Assembly (NCBI RefSeq): GCF_900103545.1
Contig: NZ_FNHH01000020.1
Span: 6,734 to 70,733, forward strand
Source: Daejeonella rubra
GTDB taxonomy: Bacteria > Bacteroidota > Bacteroidia > Sphingobacteriales > Sphingobacteriaceae
Direction of reading: 5' to 3'
Length of the DNA stretch: 64,000 nt
The notes beneath the pieces are model-generated. The model was not told where the DNA came from. It did no database searches and saw only the letters and a program-made list of their open reading frames with translations. A program made the position numbers and the translations under genes. Within the stretch, counting starts at the first letter, position 1. Each line of letters begins with the position of its first letter. Below are positions 9,927 to 18,478 of this stretch, piece after piece.

Positions 9927-11351
9927 CTATTCCTGGGTCTTTGCGAAAAGTCGTTTGAACCAGCGCTTATAAAAATCAAGATCAAAAAGTGCTGAGTCAA
10001 CAGTTGCCTTATAAGTAAGAAAAATCCCTAAAGGTGTCAAGGCAAAGATGGCGATCCACATTCCTATAAATGGGGTAAGGGTACCTTCCTTAACTGATTT
10101 TTCTCCAATGGTTGAGATGATATGATAGAGCAGGAAAAATAATACTGACATTACAACAGGCAATCCCAAGCCTCCCTTTCGGATAATAGCGCCCAATGGT
10201 GCTCCGATAAAGAAAAGAACGAGACAAGACATAGCCAGTGTGAATTTTCTGTTTAATTCTATTAAAAAACCCCGCATGCGTATCTCATTATCATCAATAA
10301 ACAATTCCTTCCGGCTTAAAATATCTTTAATAGATCTGATCTGATCCTTTGCTGTCTGAACTGATTGGATTCTTTTATCAACAGGAACCAGTTCTAAAAC
10401 ATTTTTATACTTTTTAATGATTTTTACCGGTCCTTTCGGATTCAAAGAGTCGGTACGGTAAGTTCGGGCAAGCATAGTAAGATCTCTATAAGTTGACCTC
10501 AAATTACTATCCCCTTTCAATTCAAAAGAATCCCTGTAAAAATTAAGCTGCCTTAAATTGAGCATGGCATAATTTGATTTAAAGAGGTCTTCGTCAGTCC
10601 GCTTTAACTGGAAACCCGACAGATCAAATTTTTGCTCTGTTTCCTTAAATTCCGTCCGCATTAGTCTTTGTCTGGGATTATAGGTTCCGGCAGTTCCGGG
10701 GGTTTCCTCATAGCGTTTCCCATTCTTGAGCTTCAGAACAAGAAGCTGATCATCATCTGTGATAAACATTTGACCTTCTTTGGCCATCAGCGTATTCACA
10801 TTACCGCTGGTTGTATTTCGTTCATAAATAAGAACGTCATGCAGGGTTTGATCAGGATCTTTTTTCTTTACACGAATTGAATATCCGGGAATACTGTTAT
10901 TGAAGATTCCCTCCTTTATAAGGAAGGCGGCCTTTTGATTACGGACATCATATAATAAGGATCCCATTTTCAGGTTGGCAACAGGAAGCATATAATCAGA
11001 GAAGAGAAAGGCGCCCACACTCAGCATACTCACGCCAATTATTAGAGGCATCATCGCTCTTTGCAGGGAGATGCCTGCAGATTTAATGGCCACGAGCTCG
11101 TAATTTTCACCGAGGCTGCCAAATGTCATTATTGAGGATAGAAGTATGGCAAGAGGAAGCGCCATAGCAACGTTCGTTGCTGATGCATACATCAGCAACT
11201 CAAGAATTACATACCACTCAAAGCCCTTTCCAATCAGATCATCGATGTATTTAAATAAAAATAACATCAACAAAATGAACATGACAATGAAAAATGTAAC
11301 AATAAAAGGCCTTATAAAGGCCTTAAACACTAATAAGTGTACTTTCTTCAC
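9927..11351 (-). CDS. LptF/LptG-family (YjgP/YjgQ) permease
   Basis: 474 residues. Three hydrophobic helices near the N-terminus (about 12-34, 55-78, 100-120) and three near the C-terminus (about 370-450) enclose a long hydrophilic beta-rich periplasmic domain, the layout of LptF/LptG permeases. These form the membrane core of the LptB2FG ABC exporter that lifts lipopolysaccharide towards the outer membrane. Bacteroidota copies carry a larger periplasmic part than Escherichia coli, as here. Whether it is the F or the G partner cannot be decided. It starts 27 bases after the START-like gene on the same strand, so the two are probably co-transcribed. Confidence 0.85.
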   Translation of the reverse strand: MKKVHLLVFKAFIRPFIVTFFIVMFILLMLFLFKYIDDLIGKGFEWYVILELLMYASATNVAMALPLAILLSSIMTFGSLGENYELVAIKSAGISLQRAMMPLIIGVSMLSVGAFLFSDYMLPVANLKMGSLLYDVRNQKAAFLIKEGIFNNSIPGYSIRVKKKDPDQTLHDVLIYERNTTSGNVNTLMAKEGQMFITDDDQLLVLKLKNGKRYEETPGTAGTYNPRQRLMRTEFKETEQKFDLSGFQLKRTDEDLFKSNYAMLNLRQLNFYRDSFELKGDSNLRSTYRDLTMLARTYRTDSLNPKGPVKIIKKYKNVLELVPVDKRIQSVQTAKDQIRSIKDILSRKELFIDDNEIRMRGFLIELNRKFTLAMSCLVLFFIGAPLGAIIRKGGLGLPVVMSVLFFLLYHIISTIGEKSVKEGTLTPFIGMWIAIFALTPLGIFLTYKATVDSALFDLDFYKRWFKRLFAKTQE

Positions 11352-11378
11352 AGGTATAAAAATAGAGAAAATTTATCT

Positions 11379-11759
11379 CTATGCCCCTAATACGCTAATC
11401 AAATATTGAATCTGATTATCCCATATGAGTTTACGGTCCTGAATTGCATCTTCAGGTGCGAAATCAGTTATTGAAAGAGCAACGTCATTGGTTAGTTCGT
11501 CCTGAACGATCTCCATCTCAAAATAACAATGAGGTTCATCGTCCAGCCACTTAAACTTAACCAGTTTATTTTCTTTGATAGATAGCAATTTTGCTTTTTG
11601 CTGATCCCCATCCCAGGTAAATGTATAAACCTGATCTCTGTAGGTTACATCGTCTGCAAACCATTGAGCCAAGCCATTGGGCTCATTTAAAAAGCCAAAC
11701 AATATTTTAGGAGATGATTTTACCTCATATTCGACATTGAACTTTATCTTTTCTGCCAT
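11379..11759 (-). CDS. START-like / SRPBCC (AHSA1-type) domain protein
   Basis: 126 residues, the size of a single START-like hydrophobic-pocket domain. It begins with the typical strand EYEVKSSP, then an ALA/GLAQWF helix (LNEPNGLAQWFAD), the TFTWDG strand and a long C-terminal helix (DRKLIWDNQIQYLISVL). Proteins of this type are widespread in Bacteroidota and usually lie beside lipid or envelope genes; ligand and partner are unknown. It precedes the LptF/G-like gene in a probable two-gene unit. Function beyond the fold is not inferred. Confidence 0.8.
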   Translation of the reverse strand: MAEKIKFNVEYEVKSSPKILFGFLNEPNGLAQWFADDVTYRDQVYTFTWDGDQQKAKLLSIKENKLVKFKWLDDEPHCYFEMEIVQDELTNDVALSITDFAPEDAIQDRKLIWDNQIQYLISVLGA

Positions 11760-11829
11760 TCCTTTATTTATTTTACATCGCTTGGCGACTTTTTTTTAGC
11801 ATTAGTTTCTAAAGAAAAGTAATTTCCTC

Positions 11830-11837
11830 TATATTTG
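11830..11837 (+). promoter_or_regulatory. -7 box pointing into the 88-bp array
   Basis: TATATTTG matches TAnnTTTG exactly on the plus strand. A TTTC at 11806-11809 sits 20 bases upstream in the -33 position. The box faces away from the START-like gene and towards the tRNA-like array, so the array may be transcribed. Confidence 0.35.
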
Positions 11838-11951
11838 CAACTCTGTTTTGAAAGGCAGCGTTGTTTGAATTATCTAACGGCAAAAACATTCGGATTAATT
11901 TCCGGATCCGACCTAAGATAAATCATTAATACACAGCAAACAAGACAAATC

Positions 11952-12391
11952 CGGCGGGGTATACGCCCAAAGGCGGAGCAGGATTCATATCCGCCCGGGG
12001 CTGACGGAGTTTGATAATTGATGTGAAATAAATATAGTACGGCGGGGTATCCGCCCAAAGGCGGAGCAGGATTCATATCCGCCTGTGGCGGACGGAGTTT
12101 GATAATAGATGTGAAATAAATATAGTACGGCGGGGTATCCGCCCAAAGGCGGAGCAGGATTCATATCCTGCCCGGGGCGGACGGAGTTTGATAATTGATA
12201 TGAAATAAATATAGACGGCGGGGTATCCGCCCAAAGGCGGAGCAGGATTCATATCCGCCCGGGGCTGACGGAGTTTGATAATTGATATGAAATAAATATA
12301 GTACGGCGGGGTATCCGCCCAAAGGCGGAGCAGGATTCATATCCGCCCGGGGCTGACGGAGTTTGATAATTGATGTGAAATAAATATAGTA
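11952..12391 (+). repeat. five tandem 88-bp tRNA-Met-like units
   Basis: Units begin at 11952, 12040, 12128, 12216 and 12304, each exactly 88 bases apart, and the intact tRNA-Met unit begins on the same register at 12392. Each unit repeats the tRNA 5' end (GGCGGGGTA), then a self-pairing segment TCCGCC-CAAA-GGCGGA where the D-arm should be, then GCAGGATTCATA carrying the CAT anticodon region at offset 25 (26 in the real tRNA), then GC-rich inverted repeats. A stretch with TTTG, 19 bases and TATA also lies before the real tRNA. The T-arm and 3' acceptor strand are missing. Units are near-identical with a few substitutions and one-base indels that cancel out. Confidence 0.85.
12362..12391 (+). 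promoter_or_regulatory. likely tRNA-Met promoter
   Basis: TTTG at 12362-12365 is followed after 19 bases by TATAGTAC (12385-12392), the Bacteroidota -33/-7 spacing with a weak -7 match. The same sequence is carried in each upstream 88-bp unit. Confidence 0.35.
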
Positions 12392-12392
12392 C

Positions 12393-12466
12393 GGCGGGGT
12401 AGCTCAGATGGTTAGAGCGCAGGATTCATAACCCTGAGGTCGGCAGTTCGATCCTGCTCCCCGCTA
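12393..12466 (+). tRNA. tRNA-Met (CAT)
   Basis: 74 bases fold as a standard cloverleaf: acceptor GGCGGGG pairs with CCCCGCT (G1-U72 wobble), D-stem GCTC/GAGC, anticodon loop TTCATAA with CAT, T-stem GGCAG/CTGCT with loop TTCGATC, discriminator A. CCA is not encoded (CGTA follows). It lacks the C1-A72 mismatch and GGG/CCC anticodon stem of an initiator, so it is elongator Met or the tRNA-Ile that reads AUA after lysidine modification; elongator Met is preferred. The 31-39 pair is A-C. Confidence 0.93.
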
Positions 12467-12471
12467 CGTAG

Positions 12472-12496
12472 AGAGGCCCTTTTTGGGCCTTTCTTA
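12472..12496 (+). terminator. terminator after tRNA-Met
   Basis: AGGCCC (12474-12479) and GGGCCT (12485-12490) enclose a T5 loop and are followed by TTCTT, 8 bases after the tRNA end. Confidence 0.65.
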
Positions 12497-12592
12497 GTTT
12501 AAGCTACTTCTTGTGCGCCAATTATTCTCCAAACCTAATATTTAAGAATTCCACTATAATTATATTACAGTTTGCAGAGGTAGATTTAATTT

Positions 12593-12850
12593 ATGTTTAC
12601 TGTTTATGTACTGCACTGCCCATCTTATAATAAAATCTATATAGGGTTTACATCTGATCTGGAGAGCAGGTTGAAATCACACAACATATTTGCGTCCAAA
12701 GGATGGACTATAAAGTTCAGGCCATGGGTCTTGATTTACACAGAAGAATATACAAGTAAAGCTGAAGCAATGAAAAGAGAAAAAAACTTTAAGGGTGCAA
12801 AAGGACGTGCTGAGATTTGGAATATGATTAAGCTGCGGAAAGACAATTAA
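12593..12850 (+). CDS. single-domain GIY-YIG nuclease family protein (85 aa)
   Basis: 85 residues covering only a GIY-YIG nuclease fold: VYVL at 4-7 (Y5) stands for GIY, KIYIG at 14-18 for YIG, with R26, H30 and E63 at the positions of the catalytic arginine, histidine and metal-binding glutamate. The KGWT-x-KFRPW and REK-x-FK blocks are typical of the small, multi-copy GIY-YIG proteins of Bacteroidota. No DNA-binding domain is fused to it. Its biological role is unknown; relatives include repair and homing enzymes. It lies 127 bases after tRNA-Met, between the tRNA-like array and a decayed piece resembling the same repeat, which may mean the gene and the repeats belong to one element. Confidence 0.85.
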   Translation: MFTVYVLHCPSYNKIYIGFTSDLESRLKSHNIFASKGWTIKFRPWVLIYTEEYTSKAEAMKREKNFKGAKGRAEIWNMIKLRKDN

Positions 12851-12858
12851 AAATCCCA

Positions 12859-12923
12859 TGATTCATACCCACCCAGAGCGGACAGCTTTCTCCCGATAGC
12901 TATCGGGACTACTCCCCGCTAAT
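12859..12923 (+). repeat. decayed copy of the 88-bp unit with an 18-bp palindrome
   Basis: From 12860 the sequence GATTCATACCCACCC, then AGCGGACAGCTTT, resembles the second half of an 88-bp unit with substitutions. A perfect palindrome TCCCGATAGCTATCGGGA lies at 12891-12908, and CTCCCCGCTA at about 12912-12921 equals the last ten bases of the tRNA. The palindrome may also end the GIY-YIG transcript. Confidence 0.4.
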
Positions 12924-13028
12924 ACTGAAGACCCTTTTCAGGAACTTTTATAATTAAGCTAATTTGCCACCAACCAGGGGCCAGAAAGGCACACAGAACC
13001 CCTTATTAAAGAACCAGCCAGCAGATCT

Positions 13029-13439
13029 TCAATTCATTTTTTCGAATTTATCCACCGTCATTGAGAGAATACTGTCATCCGACTCATTTTTTACAACGTG
13101 GAGATTAACCCTGCCTTCTTTTCCTTCAATGGTAAGTGTGTAATCCCAATCATTCAATTTTGCCTTAATTACGCTTTTTCCTTCTTTATAAGGTACCGTC
13201 CAATTGCAGGACTGAGAAACGATCTTCAGTTCACCCCTGTCCACACCGTCTATATTGAGCATAATAGCTGTCTTAGAAAACCTGAGTACGGTTCTTTCAT
13301 CCTTTACCCCAATCGGTTCTCCGGATGGATCTGCCAGATTTGTTTTTGATGTGTTTAGCATTGCATTCTCTTCGCATTGCGCGAAAGTGCTTAATGTCCC
13401 TGTAAGGGAAATAAATAAGGTGATTATTATACTTTTCAT
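13029..13439 (-). CDS. small secreted protein of unknown function
   Basis: 136 residues from the ATG at 13439. An earlier in-frame start exists at 13538 but would add a stretch of isoleucine/serine-rich residues before the signal peptide, so the later start is chosen. The N-terminus MKSIIITLFISLTGTLSTFAQ is a clear Sec signal peptide with AQ cleavage. The mature part is beta-rich with two cysteines (AQCEEN and SQSCNW) that could pair in the periplasm. No family is recognised. It is a lone gene between the GIY-YIG region and a 590-base gene-poor stretch. Confidence 0.6.
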   Translation of the reverse strand: MKSIIITLFISLTGTLSTFAQCEENAMLNTSKTNLADPSGEPIGVKDERTVLRFSKTAIMLNIDGVDRGELKIVSQSCNWTVPYKEGKSVIKAKLNDWDYTLTIEGKEGRVNLHVVKNESDDSILSMTVDKFEKMN

Positions 13440-14031
13440 ATTTTTAATTTTCTGCTTGTTTAAATTTTTTAAGGATTTCAAACTTATTGACCGATTAATA
13501 CTTCGGTACAAATATATAAATTTTATAATACCATGCAATACATAGTACTATTGAGAAATAACTCATAAACAAGCCTGCCCAAGCTCTCTATTTGTTCAAA
13601 CACATTTGCTGCACACGCATTTTATAAAACAAATAATATTTAAATACCAAAGAAGCTTATAGAAAATGCAGATTTGACAGCAGTCATTTATTTAATGCAT
13701 TGCCCTGAATCTCTAACAAATGGATTAACGGTAATTTCAGGCCCCGGAATTCAAGCAAAGAGCCAGGTATTTATTTAGAAATTACTTAACCGGTCTTTTA
13801 ATCGCGATAAGATTTTAGATCGCAAAAAAAAACTAAATACCTAAAGCATTAAAAATTGCAGAAGTTAGATTGGGGTAAAAAACCTCTTGTTTATTCTACA
13901 AATACTCGATAAAGCGAAATTAATATTGCTTTTTTATGCATTAATGGATCTTTAGCCAACTTTATAAAACTATTATAAAGATTTGTTTTCTTTTAATTTA
14001 TTTTATTAAGTTTGTTTAAGAAGAACCAGGA
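13440..14031. other. gene-poor AT-rich interval
   Basis: About 590 bases without a convincing reading frame on either strand. It holds upstream sequence for the minus-strand secreted protein and for the ROK regulator. No RNA gene, repeat or clear promoter box was recognised. Confidence 0.4.
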
Positions 14032-15222
14032 ATGTCAGTAAAAATTGGAAATAATCAGCGGCTCAGAGCTGATATAATTAAATACCTTCATTACAAAAAG
14101 GCACTTTCTTTACCCGATTTGAGTAAGCTTACTCAACGGAGTTTGCCATTGGTTACTTCTACAGTAAATTCATTAATTGCCGATAAATACATTAAAAAAA
14201 AAGGTTTAGCCCCTTCAACAGGTGGACGCAGACCCTTAATGTTTTTAATCAATCCGGCTAAACAAAAATATATTGTTGCTGTGGCTATGGATCAGCTTAT
14301 CACCCAACTGGTGATTTTCAATCTTGCCAATGAGATTGTATTGCCGCTTCAGCTGCTCGATTTGAATATCAGCGAAGATGAACAGGCCGTTGGTAAACTC
14401 ATCACTTTTATAAACTCTAGTATTCAAAAATCCGGTTTCGAAAGAACCTCTTTAATAGGTATTGGAATTGGTACGCCCGGGCTCGTAAATGCCGAAAAAG
14501 GGATTAATAATTCTTATCTACCTACACCTAATGGGGCTAATTTAGGTGATTACCTGATGAAAGATTTAAACTTGCCAGTTTTTATCGATAACGATTCAAG
14601 TTTAATCACCTTAGCCGAGCTTCATTTTGGAAAGGCAGAGGGGATGCAGGATGCCTTAGTGGTGAATGTAGGATGGGGAACAGGTTTGGGAATGATTATT
14701 AAAGGGAGTTTGTATCGGGGCAGTACCGGCTATGCAGGAGAATTTAGCCATATTCCGCTTTCAAAAACCAATAATCTATGTTCATGTGGCAAAAGAGGTT
14801 GCCTGGAAGTAGATACCTCCTTATGGGTGATGGTTGAAAAAGCAAAAGCAGCATTGGCAGAGGGAGTCGAATCGAGTATGAAGAAGCTTTTTAAGGATAA
14901 ATCAAAGCACTTCGGCGATCATTTTTTAGATGCAGTTATTCAACAAGACCCTTTGGCAATATCAATTTTGTCTGCCGGCTGCTTTCAGTTAGGAAAAGGC
15001 TTGTCCACATTAATTCATATTCTGAATCCGGAATGTATCGTACTAAGTGGACGAGGAGCACGGGCGGGTAAAATGTTACTTCCATCAATACAACAAGCCA
15101 TTAATGAATTTTGTATACCCCGCATTGCAGACCAAACAACTATTACATTATCAACATTGGCAGATAACGCAGAGTTATTAGCTGCTGCCAGTTTGGTCGT
15201 AGAAAACAGCCAATTTGAATAA
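14032..15222 (+). CDS. ROK-family transcriptional regulator (NagC/XylR type)
   Basis: 396 residues, normal for ROK repressors. The N-terminal winged helix-turn-helix (about 8-65) includes LSLPDLSKLTQRS and a wing with TGGRRP. The ROK sugar-kinase-like domain follows, with IGIGTPGLV near 148, the FIDNDSS motif near 185 and the zinc site CSCGKRGCLE near 252-261. Such proteins sense a sugar or sugar phosphate and control nearby sugar genes. It stands 128 bases before a SusC/SusD pair on the same strand, so local control of glycan uptake is the likely job. The kinase ATP site looks degenerate, as expected of a regulator. Confidence 0.88.
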   Translation: MSVKIGNNQRLRADIIKYLHYKKALSLPDLSKLTQRSLPLVTSTVNSLIADKYIKKKGLAPSTGGRRPLMFLINPAKQKYIVAVAMDQLITQLVIFNLANEIVLPLQLLDLNISEDEQAVGKLITFINSSIQKSGFERTSLIGIGIGTPGLVNAEKGINNSYLPTPNGANLGDYLMKDLNLPVFIDNDSSLITLAELHFGKAEGMQDALVVNVGWGTGLGMIIKGSLYRGSTGYAGEFSHIPLSKTNNLCSCGKRGCLEVDTSLWVMVEKAKAALAEGVESSMKKLFKDKSKHFGDHFLDAVIQQDPLAISILSAGCFQLGKGLSTLIHILNPECIVLSGRGARAGKMLLPSIQQAINEFCIPRIADQTTITLSTLADNAELLAAASLVVENSQFE

Positions 15223-15350
15223 AATTTATCAAAAAATTTAAACGAACCAAAATTACTGAGTTAAAGATTATCAACTAAAAACAATAACTACTATCTAACT
15301 ATCTAAAAACAACAAAAACAACAAAACAAAAACTAACTAAAAACAACAAC

Positions 15351-18300
15351 ATGAAAAAAAACTACTTAAGGTGTTTAAGTGTGCTACTGCTAACATTGTT
15401 GAGCATTACTGCATTTGCACAAAAAACCATTACCGGAACGGTAAGGGAAAATTCGACACCGGTTCCCGGGGTTACCGTTGCTGTAAAAGGGACAACAAAA
15501 ATAACCCAGACAAATGCTGAAGGAAAATTTTCAATTTCGGCCAATCCAACGGACATACTCGTTTTTACCATGATAGGATCTGCCAGGCAGGAAATAGTAG
15601 TGGGAAACCAGCAAACAATTAATGTAACACTAGCTTTTTCAGAAAGTGAAATTGGTGAAGTTGTAATAACCGCACTAGGTATTAAGCGAGAGAAAAAATC
15701 GTTGGGATATGGGGTGCAGGAGGTTAAGGGCGAGACTTTAGTTTCGGCTAAAGAACCTAACCTGGCAAATACGCTTACTGGAAAAATCGCTGGTTTACAG
15801 GTAATTAGATCTAGTGATGGACCAGCTGGATCTTCTAAAATATTGCTTCGTGGAAGTAATTCACTTACAGGAAGTAACCAGCCTTTAATTGTAGTAGACG
15901 GTGTGCCAATTGATAACTTTACCGGTGCACCGGATAATGGTTATTGGAACAGATCCTTAGATATGGGTAACGGGATCGCTGATATTAATCCCGACGATAT
16001 TGAGACGCTTTCTGTATTAAAGGGTCCTTCGGCTGCGGCATTATACGGTTCCAGAGCTGGTAACGGGGTAATATTAATCACTACCAAATCTGGCCGCGCA
16101 CAAGACGGATTAGGGATTACCGTATCTAGTTCTTATGGTATGTCTAATATCTTCACCAATCCAGAGGTTCAAAACTCATTTGGTCAGGGAAATACTGGTG
16201 TATATAACGCTACTTCTACTGCCAGCTGGGGACCAAAAGCTGATGGTCAGATGGTAACTAATTGGAATGGTCAACAAATTGGTTTAGCTACCTACAATAA
16301 TGTTGATAATTATATGCAACAAGGTGCCAATATCAACAATAGCATTTCTTTTCAGCAATTATACAAAGGTGCCTCTATTTATACTTCATATAACCGTTTG
16401 GAAGATGAAGGTATTGTACCTGGAACCAAGCTTTTGCGTAATAACCTTACTGCAAGAGCTATTAGTAAATTTGGTTCAGATGATCGTTGGGTAACGGATA
16501 CCAAAATTCAGTATAGCAATACAAAAGCTAATAACAGGCCAATCGGCGGCAGGGACAATAGTAGCGCTTATACACTTTATTTGTTGCCTCGTTCGATGGA
16601 TATTACTGAGTTCCAGGCTGCAAAAAATAATGCAGGCAATATGCTATGGTTTCCGGGTGCTGGAAGTCAGATTAACCCATATTGGAGCAACCAAAATAAT
16701 TTAAACCAAGATTCGAGAGATCGATTTATTGTGAATGGTTCAGTTAAATATAATTTTAACAAATGGTTAAATGCTGAGGTAAAAGGTGGAGCCGATTTAT
16801 ATACTACCAATACCCAATCTAATGTATATAGCGGAAGCCCGATAGCTTCTACAGGCCGTTACGGATTGGGAAAACAGACTTTTTCGGAAACCAACTTTAG
16901 TACATTGCTTTCAGCCAGAAAAGATAATCTTTTTGGTAAATTCGGAGGTATGCTTTCTGTCGGAGGTAACTTAATGCAAACGAATTTTTCTTCATTAAGT
17001 TCCAGCGTTGGATTATTAGTTGTGCCTAACCTGTTTTCACTTAATAATGGTGTAAGTCCGGCAGGTGTTAGTGAAGGGGTTTCAAAACGTAGTATAAACT
17101 CTGTATATAGTAGTGCTCAAATTAGTTATGATGGTTATCTTTATTTAGATGCTACTTTCAGAAATGATTGGTCATCAACCTTAAGCAGAGAAAATCGTTC
17201 TTTCTTCTATCCTTCGGTTAGTTTATCGTATGTATTCTCAGATATGTTAAGTAATATGGGTGCTCAAATGCCAAATTGGTTTGATTTCGGTAAGTTAAGA
17301 GCATCTTATGCACAAGTTGGTAATGACCTTGCTCCGTATCAATTGTACAACACGTTTAACATCGGTAAAGATCCTAATGGAAATACAACGGCAGGAAGAA
17401 ATACTGTACTATTAGATCCAAACGTTCGCAGTGAGCTTATCAAATCACTTGAATTGGGAACAGAATTGAAATTTCTTCAAGGTCGTATTGGATTAGACTT
17501 CTCTTATTATAAAACTAATGCTACCCGCCAGTTGATTGATTTACCTATGGATGCTTTGAGTGGTTATACAGCCAAGAAAGTAAATGCAGGTGATATACAA
17601 AACACTGGTATTGAGTTGGTAATCGACGGCAGAGTGCTTGGTAAACCAAACGGTCTTAACTGGACTACCTCTTTTAATTATTCCCGTAACAACAATACCG
17701 TAGAAGAATTATCAGAAGGTGTTAGCAGATACGGTCTTGGTGGCTTCGATGATGTAGCTGTTTTGGCAGTAGTTGGTGAGAAATATGGAGAGATTTATGG
17801 TACAAGGTACTCGAGAGTAAAAGACCAGGCTAGTCCGTTTTTTGGTCAGGTCCTGTTAAATGCAAATGGAGTACCAACCCGCGACCCGGAAATTGTTAAA
17901 CTAGGGAATCAACAAGCCAGAGCACTTATAGGTTTTACCAATAACTTTGAATATAAGGGTGTTGGTCTTTCTTTCTTAGTTGATGCAAGAATTGGTGGCG
18001 AAATATTTTCTGCTACACACGTTGCGATGCAGGCTAATGGTACATCAAACGTGACTGCGCCAAATGGCTTGAGAGCGAGTTTTGTAGCTCCGGGCGTGGT
18101 GAGCAATGGCACTGGTGGCTATGTTGCTAACACCAAAACGGTTACTCCTCAGGAATACTGGTTAGCAGTGGCAACTGCTAATAATTTAGGGATTACAGAG
18201 GCGAACATGTATGATGCAAGCAATGTGCGTTTGAGAAATGTTCAATTAAGCTATTCACTATCTCGTAAGCTTTTGGCTAATTCTCCGATTAAAAGCGCCA

Positions 18301-18461
18301 AGTTTGGAGTTTCAGCCAACAATGTTTGGTTGATAAAAAGTCACATGAATGGTATCGACCCTGAGTCGGTTTATGCAACTAACAGTAATGCAACCGGGTT
18401 CGAAAATGCAGGTTTACCAACTATGCGTACTTTCTTAATTAACCTGGCATTAGGATTTTAA
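15351..18461 (+). CDS. SusC/RagA-type TonB-linked outer-membrane receptor
   Basis: 1036 residues. A signal peptide ends at AFAQ (about 24), followed by a CarboxypepD_reg-like domain (about 25-105), a TonB-box-like stretch near GEVVITALGI (about 103-112), a plug with LANTLTGKIAGLQV and ALYGSRAGNGVI (about 135-245), and a large beta barrel ending in an aromatic (LALGF). SusC-type receptors import oligosaccharides or other large nutrients with a SusD lid using TonB energy. No STN domain is present, so no direct anti-sigma signalling is expected. SusD follows after 17 bases. The leader is A-rich with AAAACAAC repeats. Substrate unknown. Confidence 0.93.
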   Translation: MKKNYLRCLSVLLLTLLSITAFAQKTITGTVRENSTPVPGVTVAVKGTTKITQTNAEGKFSISANPTDILVFTMIGSARQEIVVGNQQTINVTLAFSESEIGEVVITALGIKREKKSLGYGVQEVKGETLVSAKEPNLANTLTGKIAGLQVIRSSDGPAGSSKILLRGSNSLTGSNQPLIVVDGVPIDNFTGAPDNGYWNRSLDMGNGIADINPDDIETLSVLKGPSAAALYGSRAGNGVILITTKSGRAQDGLGITVSSSYGMSNIFTNPEVQNSFGQGNTGVYNATSTASWGPKADGQMVTNWNGQQIGLATYNNVDNYMQQGANINNSISFQQLYKGASIYTSYNRLEDEGIVPGTKLLRNNLTARAISKFGSDDRWVTDTKIQYSNTKANNRPIGGRDNSSAYTLYLLPRSMDITEFQAAKNNAGNMLWFPGAGSQINPYWSNQNNLNQDSRDRFIVNGSVKYNFNKWLNAEVKGGADLYTTNTQSNVYSGSPIASTGRYGLGKQTFSETNFSTLLSARKDNLFGKFGGMLSVGGNLMQTNFSSLSSSVGLLVVPNLFSLNNGVSPAGVSEGVSKRSINSVYSSAQISYDGYLYLDATFRNDWSSTLSRENRSFFYPSVSLSYVFSDMLSNMGAQMPNWFDFGKLRASYAQVGNDLAPYQLYNTFNIGKDPNGNTTAGRNTVLLDPNVRSELIKSLELGTELKFLQGRIGLDFSYYKTNATRQLIDLPMDALSGYTAKKVNAGDIQNTGIELVIDGRVLGKPNGLNWTTSFNYSRNNNTVEELSEGVSRYGLGGFDDVAVLAVVGEKYGEIYGTRYSRVKDQASPFFGQVLLNANGVPTRDPEIVKLGNQQARALIGFTNNFEYKGVGLSFLVDARIGGEIFSATHVAMQANGTSNVTAPNGLRASFVAPGVVSNGTGGYVANTKTVTPQEYWLAVATANNLGITEANMYDASNVRLRNVQLSYSLSRKLLANSPIKSAKFGVSANNVWLIKSHMNGIDPESVYATNSNATGFENAGLPTMRTFLINLALGF

Positions 18462-18478
18462 CATTAAAAAATAAAGCG

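Noticed and set aside
11870..12076. 68-codon minus-strand frame over the tRNA-like units
   Set aside because: It lies inside the 88-bp array, with Gly/Pro-rich composition caused by the GC-rich hairpins.
11952..12466. CRISPR array
   Set aside because: The units repeat over their whole 88 bases with no unique spacers and no cas genes; the same holds for the 42-kb array.
12401..12850. tRNA intron or group I intron with a GIY-YIG homing gene
   Set aside because: The tRNA-Met is continuous and the GIY-YIG gene lies outside it; no intron core is seen.
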